In this document: one piece after another, positions 56,656 through 64,000 of the stretch
Numbering within the stretch: position 1 is the stretch's first letter
Layout: each line of letters starts with the position of its first letter
Origin: an uncultured Chlorobiaceae bacterium
GTDB taxonomy: Bacteria > Bacteroidota > Chlorobiia > Chlorobiales > Chlorobiaceae
Reading direction: 5' to 3'
DNA: 64,000 bases
Assembly (NCBI GenBank): GCA_903994525.1
Contig: CAJEXW010000004.1
Span: forward strand, 1-64,000
Notes under the pieces: generated by a model
Seen by the model: only the letters and a program-made list of their open reading frames with translations
The model's database searches: none
Told to the model about the DNA's origin: nothing
Translations under genes and position numbers: made by a program

Positions 56656-57705
56656 TCACACTACGATCTCTCTTTTGAAAAGCTTGATATATTCGCCTTC
56701 GGTGGTCTCATCGACCGTTGTTACAAGAATCTTGTCTGGAAGAGTGGGATAAAACGTATGAAAATCCCTGACACAACCGGGTGACGAAAAGTAAAGTTCG
56801 TCAACAAAATCAAGCTCCAGATGCTCCTCTTGTTCAAAGCCCCCTGATGCGGATTGATCAGCATCTTCACTCTTTTTGCCATAAAAATAGAGCTTGACCA
56901 TCGTCGCAGCACGATATCTCTCGCTATCCTCGCCTGCTATCAGTACTTTTTTCTTCCGCGAATACCAGTTATCCTCAATGGAGTGGAGGATGTTAGCTCC
57001 AATAATCAGAAGAGCGGGTGAAGAGACTGGATGTACTCCCTGTCTCATCTCCCCCAGTGTTCCGGTAATAATTTTCTGATTGTAACGGGTTGCATTCTGC
57101 ACAACAGCAACCGGAGTCTTCTCGTCCCGGCCCTTCAGAGCAACAGCATCAAGTACCTCATGAAGTGTTGAGGCAACCATATAGTAGACAATCGTATCGG
57201 TATCAGGTACCTGCAGGTGACGTACGGGATGGCCCGTACAAAAAGCAACCGATGAGGAGATATGACGCATAGTGAGCGGTAGCTCGGTATAGGCACTTGC
57301 TCCGTGAGCCGCCGAAATACCTGGAATAATTTCATACCCAATCCCGTTGTTCCTCAAAGCCTCTATCTCCTCTCCACCTCGTCCAAACATAAAAGGATCG
57401 CCCCCTTTTAGCCGCGCCACTATTTTTCCCTCCCGGGCATGACGCAAAATCTCCTCGTTGATGGCCTCCTGTTCTAAATGGTGGCTCTCCTTTCGTTTTC
57501 CTGTATATATTTTCAGGGCGCTGAAAAGAGCCAAAAGTTCACTGCTGACCAGATCATCATACAGAATAACATCGGCCTCCCGCAAGACCCTTGCGCCCTT
57601 CAGTGTCAGCAATTCGGGATCACCCGGGCCAGCTCCGACAAGGTAGACAAATCCCCTTGCAGAGTTGTCCAGATTCGTCACTCCATCTTCCGCTTTTGCA
57701 TCCAT
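56656..57705 (-). CDS. cobA: Uroporphyrinogen-III C-methyltransferase with HemD-like tail
   Basis: SUMT methylates uroporphyrinogen III twice to precorrin-2, the entry to siroheme and cobalamin. Residues about 20-250 form the SUMT core: [64 protein letters not shown]. Residues about 260-349 ([12 protein letters not shown] ... [16 protein letters not shown]) resemble a shortened HemD-type domain, too short to be an active uroporphyrinogen-III synthase. It is downstream of the SirC-like gene and would feed the sulfite reductase's siroheme. Confidence 0.9.
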   Translation of the reverse strand: MDAKAEDGVTNLDNSARGFVYLVGAGPGDPELLTLKGARVLREADVILYDDLVSSELLALFSALKIYTGKRKESHHLEQEAINEEILRHAREGKIVARLKGGDPFMFGRGGEEIEALRNNGIGYEIIPGISAAHGASAYTELPLTMRHISSSVAFCTGHPVRHLQVPDTDTIVYYMVASTLHEVLDAVALKGRDEKTPVAVVQNATRYNQKIITGTLGEMRQGVHPVSSPALLIIGANILHSIEDNWYSRKKKVLIAGEDSERYRAATMVKLYFYGKKSEDADQSASGGFEQEEHLELDFVDELYFSSPGCVRDFHTFYPTLPDKILVTTVDETTEGEYIKLFKREIVV

Positions 57706-57741
57706 GAAATTATCCCGCTTGCCATAACTGTATCCAAAAAA

Positions 57742-58188
57742 TCACCACTGTTCAACAATGGCTTTCAGTCTATTCCGCCACATCACTGACTTTTTCACAT
57801 TTTCACCATTCGATGATACGGCTATGGTCATTTCATCCTTTTTTATAACTGCCGGAGAGATAAAGTCAGACAACTCCCTGTTATCGACCACATTGACAAG
57901 AGTACCACACTCATTCGCATCATTTTGTATCAGGCGATTGACCTCAGGATTATTGGTACAGGCATAAACAAGAAAATATCCATCAAGATCTGATCTCTCA
58001 TACATTTTATGTATCTCCTGAAATCCCATACGATGCAGCTCATCCTGAATTTCAGGGGATACAATTGTAATATTGCGAGTGTACTGCTTCACTGTTTTTA
58101 TTTTGTGCAACGCTGTTGCTCCACCCCCTACAAAGAGAATTTTCCTGTTATCAATCCTGATATTCAGTGGAAGAAAACTTTTCATCAT
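57742..58188 (-). CDS. Precorrin-2 dehydrogenase, siroheme synthase N-terminal type
   Basis: This SirC/CysG-N-type enzyme oxidises precorrin-2 to sirohydrochlorin with NAD, and may insert iron. From ATG 58188 (GGGAG ribosome-binding site just upstream; second ATG 58185) the protein is 148 residues. It shows the dinucleotide motif [32 protein letters not shown] and [13 protein letters not shown]. It is about 50 residues shorter than SirC/Met8, lacking most of the C-terminal dimerisation part. It precedes cobA by 36 nt. Confidence 0.87.
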   Translation of the reverse strand: MMKSFLPLNIRIDNRKILFVGGGATALHKIKTVKQYTRNITIVSPEIQDELHRMGFQEIHKMYERSDLDGYFLVYACTNNPEVNRLIQNDANECGTLVNVVDNRELSDFISPAVIKKDEMTIAVSSNGENVKKSVMWRNRLKAIVEQW

Positions 58189-58240
58189 CTCTCTCCCAGG
58201 CTCTCTCTCCAATGAAAGGAGCGAGATGATTGTGCAAAGA

Positions 58241-58272
58241 CAAAAAGAAGGGGCCACTCACCCAAGGCCCCT
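58241..58272 (-). terminator. Intrinsic terminator after the cyclase gene
   Basis: AGGGGCC and GGCCCCT pair (7 bp) with a 10-nt loop, followed by TTCTTTTT on the minus strand. It separates the cyclase transcript from the siroheme genes. Confidence 0.75.
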
Positions 58273-58422
58273 CCATAAAAGCAATGCATCTGAAAAATAA
58301 GCGAGTTCAAAGTAAAGCATCAAGGTAGTCGTCGTTCATATAAATTGTCTGTTTCCTGAGCAGAACTCAGGGAATTATATCCCGCAGAGATTCAAAAAAT
58401 AGGCACAATCATCAAAGAACGT

Positions 58423-59274
58423 TTAAGGCAGCACCGCAAAAATACGAGCTGGCGAGCCAGTACCATCCTTGATAAGCATTGGAATGACATAGAGCATTGC
58501 CCCTTTTTCCGGCAACTTGTCAAGAGCGGCAATATTTTCAATGGCAAGTTTATTGGCGGCAAAACAGATCCGATGTACCTGAAAATCTTTTGATTTTCCA
58601 TGATCAATACTTGGAGTGTCAAGCCCTATCCCTTTGATATGTCTCTCTTTCACCAAAAAATCAGCAACCTCTGCCGAAAATCCGGGAAAACTTAATTCAG
58701 GCAGAGCCTCTTTTCCACTCTTTGCCGTTCCCAACACTTTTTTTCTGTCAGGATAATATCTGGTATCAATGCCGGTATACATGATCACCCATACATTGTC
58801 GGGCAGTCTGCCATTCTTTTCTTCCCATCTCTTCACATCTTTGACCGTCAACTGATAATTCCGGTTCTTTAAACATTTTGAAACAACATCAATTTTGACG
58901 GCAGGTCCAATCCATTCGTTCAGGGGTATCTGATCGATAGTTCTCCCCTTCTCTGAAAAATGAACAGGCGCATCAACATGAGTGCCGCCATGTTCAGAAG
59001 CTCCGTAGTTATTGGAAGCGTACCACCAGCCACCAGGAGTGACTTTCCAGTCTAATTTTTCCAGGGTAAAAGGCTCCGCTGTCGGCCAGTAAATGGTTTT
59101 TTCATCAAAAACATAGGTCATATCAAGCAATTTCCCGGCATCAGGCGCTTCATTCGGCATTGTGGCTGATACCTGGCTGCAAACGAGAAGAAGAGTTATG
59201 AGAACTGAGAGAAAGGTATGACGTTTAAACAATTGAACGCCGCTCATCACCAAGGTGTTATCTGCTTTGATCAT
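58423..59274 (-). CDS. Exported cyclase-family (kynurenine formamidase-like) protein
   Basis: The 283-residue precursor has a signal peptide (FLSVLITLLLVCSQVSA) and belongs to the cyclase/KynB metal-hydrolase family, with the motif HGGTHVDAPVHF (metal ligands) and GIGLDTPSIDHG. Relatives hydrolyse amides or lactone-like substrates; the substrate here is unknown and periplasmic location argues against kynurenine work. GGAG 6 nt upstream supports ATG 59274. It is transcribed alone, with its own terminator. Confidence 0.85.
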   Translation of the reverse strand: MIKADNTLVMSGVQLFKRHTFLSVLITLLLVCSQVSATMPNEAPDAGKLLDMTYVFDEKTIYWPTAEPFTLEKLDWKVTPGGWWYASNNYGASEHGGTHVDAPVHFSEKGRTIDQIPLNEWIGPAVKIDVVSKCLKNRNYQLTVKDVKRWEEKNGRLPDNVWVIMYTGIDTRYYPDRKKVLGTAKSGKEALPELSFPGFSAEVADFLVKERHIKGIGLDTPSIDHGKSKDFQVHRICFAANKLAIENIAALDKLPEKGAMLYVIPMLIKDGTGSPARIFAVLP

Positions 59275-59802
59275 CCTTATCTCCTTTTGAATGGTTCTAC
59301 CTCTTCATCCGCATGAAAGCATTCTCTTCGTCATATATAAGCACAATGCCGTGAAAAATCAAAAAGGAGAAGCTCTCTTTATCTCACCCATGCAGGCCAT
59401 GACCAGTCGAACCATCAGATTGTAGGAGAGACTTCGTTTCTTGATCTGGTTCACGGTACCGGAAATGTAGAGATCACAGGTAGGAACATATAAAAGAGCA
59501 TTTCAATGATCGTATGATTGTCCAGCATTGTGTCCAAAGAGCTTATCTGATTTCATGATTCAATGATATCACAAATCGCTTCGACTTCAGGACATAATAA
59601 TCAGAGCATCCTGAATTATCAACAGGAACAATGGGTGGAAGTATTGTATATCCCTCTAATATGGGATTTACCTGACGCTAAATATTGATTACCTTTACCG
59701 TTCGCAGGAAGATGGTAAGTTTTATGGTCGACAGAAGTGATTTCTGCATACAAACGGCTTTTTAGTGAAGGCCGCCATTTATAACAATTCGATGACCGTT
59801 TC
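59275..59802 (+). other. Non-coding region between cyclase and MFS genes
   Basis: In 528 bp I find no frame with a convincing start, composition or family match, and no tRNA. It holds the divergent promoters of the flanking genes. Short, broken open stretches might be gene remnants, but none is recognisable. Confidence 0.4.
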
Positions 59803-61020
59803 ATGCAATGTTCAGCTCACTCCAACAGCAATTTTTTAAAGCTTTTGTCTTTTCGACTCTTCATCGTGCTTGCCTACCAGATGATGGCGATTGTGGTGGG
59901 GTGGCACATCTATGAGCTGACGCACGATACCCTTGCGCTTGGTTTAATCGGGCTGGCTGAGGTTATCCCCTACTTTTCGTGTGCGCTCTTTGCCGGTTAT
60001 GCCGTTGATCACTATTCGAGGAGAATGTTTGGCGTGCTCTCCGGGTTTATGGTCTCTCTGAGCGCCCTGACGCTGACTGCGGTGGCCATGGGCTGGATAC
60101 ATGAAAGTACCCTATGGTGGCTCTATGGTGCCATTGCCTTTAATGGAGTGGCTCGCGCATTTATGAGCCCGACCTACAGTTCACTGTTTGCCATCATTAT
60201 GCCCCGTGAAGAGTATGCCCGCGCCTCCAGTATCGGTAGCTCCGTTTTTCAGCTTGGCCTGGTGGTTGGCCCGGCATTAGGAGGGCTGCTTGTTGGATGG
60301 GCTGGCAAGAGCGCCGGATATGGCGCTGCCACCCTCCTGAGCCTTGCCGCTGCCGCATCACTGCTGTCACTCTGCGTCAAAGAGCCACCACCTGCGGAAA
60401 GTGCCCCTATTTTTACCAGCATCGCAGGCGGACTCCGATTTGTTTTCAGCAACCAGATTATGCTCGGTGCACTCTCGCTCGATATGTTTGCCGTCCTCTT
60501 TGGTGGAGCGGTGGCTTTACTGCCTGCCTTTATTCAGGATGTTTTTCATTATGGACCAGAGGGGCTCGGGATTCTTAGGGCTGCTCCGGCAATCGGGGCG
60601 GTGGCAACCGGACTTTTCCTTGCCCGACATCCAATCAATCTTCATGCCGGACGCTGGCTGCTGGGAGCTGTTGCCGGCTTCGGGCTCTGCATCATCTCCT
60701 TCGCCTTGTCAGGAAATATCTGGCTTGCAGGAACACTCTTGATACTCTCGGGTATTTGCGATGGCGTGTCAGTGGTGATGCGAACCACCATCATGCAGTT
60801 GGTGACCCCCGACGAGATGCGTGGCCGTGTTTCCGCCATTAACGGCATCTTTATTGGCTCATCCAACGAACTTGGAGCTCTGGAGTCGGGTATTGCAGCT
60901 CGCTTGATGGGGCTGATACCCTCGGTGATTTTTGGGGGAGTAATGACGCTCGTTGTGGTTGCCGGGACAACAAAACTGGTGCCAAAACTGAGACGACTGG
61001 AGCTGCATCAGTTGTACTGA
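59803..61020 (+). CDS. MFS transporter, EntS-like exporter
   Basis: The 405-residue protein has 12 likely membrane segments and MFS features (AYQMMAIVVGWHIYELTHD, GYAVDHYSRRMFGVLSGF, SSIGSSVFQLGLVVGPALGGLL). The plan resembles the MFS_3/EntS group of exporters. No substrate can be read. It is 30 nt before a radical SAM gene in the same direction, which might be cotranscribed. Confidence 0.85.
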   Translation: MQCSAHSNSNFLKLLSFRLFIVLAYQMMAIVVGWHIYELTHDTLALGLIGLAEVIPYFSCALFAGYAVDHYSRRMFGVLSGFMVSLSALTLTAVAMGWIHESTLWWLYGAIAFNGVARAFMSPTYSSLFAIIMPREEYARASSIGSSVFQLGLVVGPALGGLLVGWAGKSAGYGAATLLSLAAAASLLSLCVKEPPPAESAPIFTSIAGGLRFVFSNQIMLGALSLDMFAVLFGGAVALLPAFIQDVFHYGPEGLGILRAAPAIGAVATGLFLARHPINLHAGRWLLGAVAGFGLCIISFALSGNIWLAGTLLILSGICDGVSVVMRTTIMQLVTPDEMRGRVSAINGIFIGSSNELGALESGIAARLMGLIPSVIFGGVMTLVVVAGTTKLVPKLRRLELHQLY

Positions 61021-61050
61021 TTTTTTTCAATTCAATTATCTTTATGAAGC

Positions 61051-61644
61051 ATGGCCACTCTTGCCTACAGTATCAGAAACTCACTCTACCTGAACATTAC
61101 CAATCGCTGCTCAAACAACTGTTCATTCTGCATCAAGTTCAACAGCAGAACATTTCAGGAAAACGATCTGTTTCTCGACAAAGAGCCATCATTCGACGAG
61201 ATAATGACGGTCATTGCGCTACGCAGTGATTTCGACGAGATTGTCTTCTGCGGTTATGGAGAATCACTGATACGGCTTGACATCGTCAAGCAGGTGGCTG
61301 AGGCTGTCAAACAGTATTACAGTGTTCGTGTTCGAATCAATACTGACGGACAGGCAAATCTGGTGCATGGACGAAACATCGTACCGGAACTGACTGGTAT
61401 CGTGGATTGCCTCTCCGTCAGCCTGAATGCTCCTGATGCCGAAACATACATTCGCTTGTGCCAGACCCCTTTCGGTGCCGCAGGATTTACCGGTGTCTGC
61501 GACTTCATCCGTCTGGCAGCAGCAGCAATACCGGAAGTTATTGCAAGTATTGTCCTTGTGCCCTCAGTTGATTCGGAGAGCTGTAAGGCTTTGGCTCTTT
61601 CTCTGGGCGCATCCTTCCGGGTACGATCGTATTACGAGGAGTAG
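61051..61644 (+). CDS. TatD-associated radical SAM protein
   Basis: This 197-residue radical SAM protein starts YSIRNSLYLNITNRCSNNCSFC, with CxxxCxxC cluster cysteines, and has CGYGESLIRLD and RINTDGQANL. Its length and blocks match the small family linked to TatD nucleases (sometimes fused or adjacent to tatD); function is unknown. The tatD gene is not visible here. The protein is full length for that family, not truncated. Confidence 0.8.
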   Translation: MATLAYSIRNSLYLNITNRCSNNCSFCIKFNSRTFQENDLFLDKEPSFDEIMTVIALRSDFDEIVFCGYGESLIRLDIVKQVAEAVKQYYSVRVRINTDGQANLVHGRNIVPELTGIVDCLSVSLNAPDAETYIRLCQTPFGAAGFTGVCDFIRLAAAAIPEVIASIVLVPSVDSESCKALALSLGASFRVRSYYEE

Positions 61645-61659
61645 AGAGAGAGAATCCGC

Positions 61660-61995
61660 TCAGGCTTTCCTGACAAATTCCGACTTCAATTGCATCGCGC
61701 CAAAACCATCAATCTTGCAGTCGATGTCATGATCACCGTCGACAAGGCGGATGTTCTTCACCTTCGTACCACCCTTAAGCGGTGATGAGGATCCCTTGAC
61801 CTTGAGATCCTTGATCACCGTCACCGTATCACCATCCTGCAACAGGTTCCCATTGGCATCCTTCCAGACACGGCCCTTTTCCGACAGAGGTTCCGACGCA
61901 CTCCATTCGTGGGCGCACTCGGGGCAGGTGAAGAGGGCCCCAACCTCGTAGGTATATTCCGAATTACATGTTGGACAGTTCGGCAAGTGGCTCAT
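61660..61995 (-). CDS. yjdM: Zinc-ribbon protein YjdM (PhnA)
   Basis: The 111-residue protein has an N-terminal zinc ribbon ([21 protein letters not shown]) and the conserved PhnA domain ([20 protein letters not shown] ... [23 protein letters not shown]). Despite the old name it is not required for phosphonate use, and its role is unclear. It faces the radical SAM gene, 15 nt apart. Confidence 0.93.
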   Translation of the reverse strand: MSHLPNCPTCNSEYTYEVGALFTCPECAHEWSASEPLSEKGRVWKDANGNLLQDGDTVTVIKDLKVKGSSSPLKGGTKVKNIRLVDGDHDIDCKIDGFGAMQLKSEFVRKA

Positions 61996-62095
61996 GATGT
62001 GACCTTTTCAAAATTTTCCAGCAACAATTTTTGCGACATAATAAGAATTTTTGGCTAAAACAGTACCCTAAACCATTCCGCACCCTGCATCCTTG

Positions 62096-62426
62096 TTATC
62101 CCGGCTCGGCATACACCCCTGCATCCCGTTCGGGGTAGCATTCATAGAGACGCTCAAACACCGCCAGGCACTTCTGGCTGTAGAACTCGGAAGTGTAGGT
62201 GCTGGGCAGACCAAGGTCAAGGGTATCCTCAATTGCCAGCTTCAACTGTGAGCGAGCGATTGATTTCTGCCGCCAGTTCAGCACCAGCAACCCTTTGAGT
62301 TTTCTGAGCAGTACCGTTTGCTCCGAAAGACTCTTCCATCGCCGACACCGTCTGCCAGCCAAGCTCTGCGAATAACCCGATAGCAGGCTGCTCGACAAGC
62401 TGATTTTCGGTGTAGGGATGTGGCAT
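62096..62426 (-). pseudogene. hsdR: hsdR remnant: N and C termini fused by internal deletion
   Basis: The first 40 residues from ATG 62426 (MPHPYTENQLVEQPAIGLFA ... ELGWQTVSAMEESFGANGT) are the start of a type I restriction HsdR subunit. Near 62300-62310 the match moves to another frame and jumps to the extreme C terminus (VLNWRQKSIARSQLKLAIED ... AVFERLYECYPERDAGVY). About 900 residues are missing between. The gene is a dead remnant, whether by deletion or by misassembly. Confidence 0.8.
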
Positions 62427-62429
62427 GGC

Positions 62430-62948
62430 TTATGACATCGAAATGATTAGTTGGGAGGCACTCTCAAAAATAGCTTTTGCCTCAGCTCGATTATTTTGAA
62501 AAAGATCCCTGAAACTTTGTGCACAATTTGTATGCGCTGATTTTGGGGAGGTAAACCCTTCCACCAATTGCTGCGCATCATCTTTTTCACGATCCATTGC
62601 TCCATCAACAAGCTTTTCCAGTTGTGGATACAAAGCAACGATAATAAAGGCTCGCTCTCGAAAAAGGTGCTTTCGCTCCGTTGGGTCATCAAGCTTGAAA
62701 AACTCAATGGTGACTAACGCACGCTCCCGATTGAACCCATTCGGTGCGACAGCTTGCGGTGACACTCCATAAAATCGAATCCAATCTTCCGGTGCATCAT
62801 CAAAATCACCTATCGGACAGATGAGAAGCGGTTTCTCCTTGATGTGAAGTTGTGCCGGATCATCCCCCGCCAGATCATATTTACCAGCAATGGGAAAGTA
62901 GTGCTTTTTGAGCAAAAAGTTGCAGGGCTTGCAGGCTGCCAGGTAAAT
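62430..62948 (-). pseudogene. HNH endonuclease C-terminal remnant
   Basis: The frame opens just after a stop at 62949 and encodes AACKPCNFLLKKHYFPIAG, an HNH-like zinc knuckle end, then KEKPLLICPIGDFDDAPEDW and NRERALVTIEFFKLDDPTER. That order is like the tail of HNH nucleases found beside ATPases in defence pairs. No start codon or 5' part remains; a TTG at 62915 is available but falls inside the domain. A remnant is most likely. Confidence 0.55.
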
Positions 62949-62949
62949 T

Positions 62950-63236
62950 TAAAGGGTGATAAGGGAGCAGAAAATATCCACGCTTTTCATCGGGCACTGC
63001 GGTTACCATAATATCTTGATCCTTGAGAGATTTGGGCAACGTCCACGCACGGATACGAGACTTTGGCCTGAAGTGTTCAACTTGCCATAGCCATTGTTGG
63101 CAAGCAGCAAGTTCATATTTGGCAATTGCGGTTCAGGCATCCCGAGGGCAACGAAATCCTGATCCACATGGCAAAAGGTGATTTTGCTGTTCCGAAAGGT
63201 TCGGAAATTCTCGATTTCGATATGGTCGATATACAT
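62950..63236 (-). pseudogene. Defence-type ATPase remnant with internal deletion
   Basis: ATG 63236 begins MYIDHIEIENFRTFRNSKIT, the start of an SMC/RecF-like ATPase, reaching the P-loop NNGYGK at residues 47-52. The next residue should be Thr/Ser, but the sequence shifts into unrelated residues. From about 63075 a second frame (RPKSRIRAWTLPKSLKDQDI, VTAVPDEKRGYFLLPYHPLN) looks like a protein C terminus. The pattern, two ends kept and the middle lost, matches the neighbouring hsdR remnant. Confidence 0.55.
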
Positions 63237-63377
63237 GGCGTTTGCCTTATTCGTTAGTTTGCTCTTGACTGTATTATAATAGAAATCGACACTGCTATTC
63301 AGTCAAATCCGGTGAATAATCTGATGGCGAGCGGGCTGCTCGATAAACTTTTTTACGGTATAGACGTTTGGTCTTGA

Positions 63378-63548
63378 TCAACGAGTAATGTTCTGAACCT
63401 TCACTTGAAACAAATCGGCCATCTGCTGCTGTGTCAGCCAGAGAGTTTCATTTTCCAGCCGAACTTCAATCTTTATCTTGCCGCTCTCATTTTGATAGAG
63501 AAGAAACTCTCCGGTTGCTGGCATTGATGTTGTTTCTGGTTTGTCCAT
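63378..63548 (-). pseudogene. Truncated RhuM-family gene
   Basis: From ATG 63548, with a good GAGGAG ribosome-binding site, 56 residues match the N terminus of RhuM-like proteins (EFLLYQNESGKIKIEVRLEN, TLWLTQQQMADLFQV). A stop follows after VQNITR, where full-length members continue for about 250 residues. It immediately follows dinD. RhuM genes are often found inside type I restriction loci. Confidence 0.7.
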
Positions 63549-63552
63549 TCCT

Positions 63553-64000
63553 TCACTCCTCAATTGGCTCGCTCAAGCCGTCAGGATTCTTCAACGACCT
63601 CTTTTCTTCAGAGGCCAACCGGCGTTCGACCTTCTTCACGTCTTCGGCTGGTGGCAACGATTCCGGGCGAATGCCTCGTTCAAGCAAGGTATTGCGTACC
63701 GCCTCGTTGTTGGTAATGTGCTCCGTCGAAATAGCCCCTTCGCTTTTCATCCGGTGTTCTCGTGTATTGAATATGGTAATTTCAGTGGCAAAATCTTTGG
63801 CTTTCAGGATGATGGTGGGCGCAAAGTCTGCCCGTGGACGTTTATCCGGCACATCCCACTCAGCCTTCATCGCCTGCGTGCTTTTGCCAAACAACGCATG
63901 ATCGCCCTTGCTGCGGATGACAGCGAAGTTCTCGGTACCGCCAGTCTGCTCGAAGATAACAGAAGAAAGCTCTTTTTCTGTCGCGCTCAACTTGTGCCGG
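63553..64000 (-). CDS. dinD: DinD-like DNA-damage-inducible protein, 5' part outside window
   Basis: The C-terminal 149 or more residues match the DinD family: SATEKELSSVIFEQTGGTEN, AVIRSKGDHALFGKST, RPRADFAPTIILKAKDFATE, EHITNNEAVRNTLLERGIRP and PPAEDVKKVERRLASEEK. E. coli DinD inhibits RecA-mediated strand exchange. The frame is open to the window edge, so the gene is partial here. DinD genes frequently sit between hsd genes, in keeping with the remnants beside it. Confidence 0.8.
   Translation of the reverse strand, partial: RHKLSATEKELSSVIFEQTGGTENFAVIRSKGDHALFGKSTQAMKAEWDVPDKRPRADFAPTIILKAKDFATEITIFNTREHRMKSEGAISTEHITNNEAVRNTLLERGIRPESLPPAEDVKKVERRLASEEKRSLKNPDGLSEPIEE

Noticed and set aside
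56484-56678. 64-residue frame between bshB1 and cobA
   Set aside because: It overlaps the end of bshB1, lacks a clear ribosome-binding site and resembles nothing known.
61051-61644. Radical SAM protein as a truncated pseudogene
   Set aside because: About 200 residues is the normal size of the TatD-associated family.

Overview
The window looks like a chromosomal segment of a green sulfur bacterium (Chlorobiaceae). The main evidence is a CrtB phytoene synthase with a plant/cyanobacterial-type CrtP phytoene desaturase, a BshB1-type deacetylase (members of this family make N-methyl-bacillithiol), a NYC1/NOL-like short-chain dehydrogenase, and many proteins with a Bacteroidota/Chlorobiota flavour (YbeY, Tgt). 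Most of it is ordinary housekeeping DNA with tightly packed short operons. The species cannot be fixed from the sequence, but only some members of the family carry the assimilatory sulfate genes seen here.

Layout: 0-8.4 kb holds a RidA protein, a TenI/ThiE/ThiD thiamin operon, UDP-glucose dehydrogenase, a lipoprotein-lipase pair, PepA and a DHH phosphoesterase. 8.5-16.6 kb holds rlmN, adk, priA, a three-gene DUF2589-like cluster and a phosphoesterase. 16.7-27.3 kb holds trmH, an exported carbonic anhydrase, ybeY-hflX, crtB, lysS, a nucleotide-sugar epimerase and a conserved ATP-grasp / alpha-E / transglutaminase trio. 27.4-32.5 kb is accessory: an AAA-like/PD-(D/E)XK protein, gene remnants, a patatin and two NAD(P)-binding proteins.

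35-46 kb is the most interesting region, a complete sulfate-assimilation locus. The uptake operon sbp-cysT-cysW-cysA runs on the plus strand. The reduction operon (siroheme sulfite reductase, cysH, cysD, cysN with an APS-kinase-like tail, and a small outer-membrane barrel protein) runs on the minus strand. Behind it lie tRNA-Cys and a porin. Upstream of sbp, of the sulfite reductase operon and of the porin I find the same 16-bp palindrome (TACCRTWTTTRCGGTA) at the same 11-nt distance from a shared TATRCTTGGA-like core. This appears to be an undescribed sulfur-regulon promoter. The sbp and porin transcripts also have ~250-nt leaders that each end in an intrinsic terminator exactly 52 nt before the start codon and share short sequence blocks, so they are candidates for a new attenuator or riboswitch class. 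The siroheme genes (56.6-58.2 kb) would supply the sulfite reductase cofactor.

46.4-59.3 kb holds aroK-aroB, coaX, a type III glutamine synthetase with an Lrp regulator, crtP, a protein with four 27-residue tandem repeats, dut, bshB1, the siroheme genes and an exported cyclase. 59.8-62 kb holds an MFS exporter, a TatD-associated radical SAM protein and YjdM. From 62.1 kb to the end is a decayed defence locus: hsdR and an ATPase gene both reduced to their two ends by internal deletion, an HNH fragment, a truncated RhuM and a DinD gene running off the window. I see no CRISPR array, intact insertion sequence or rRNA.
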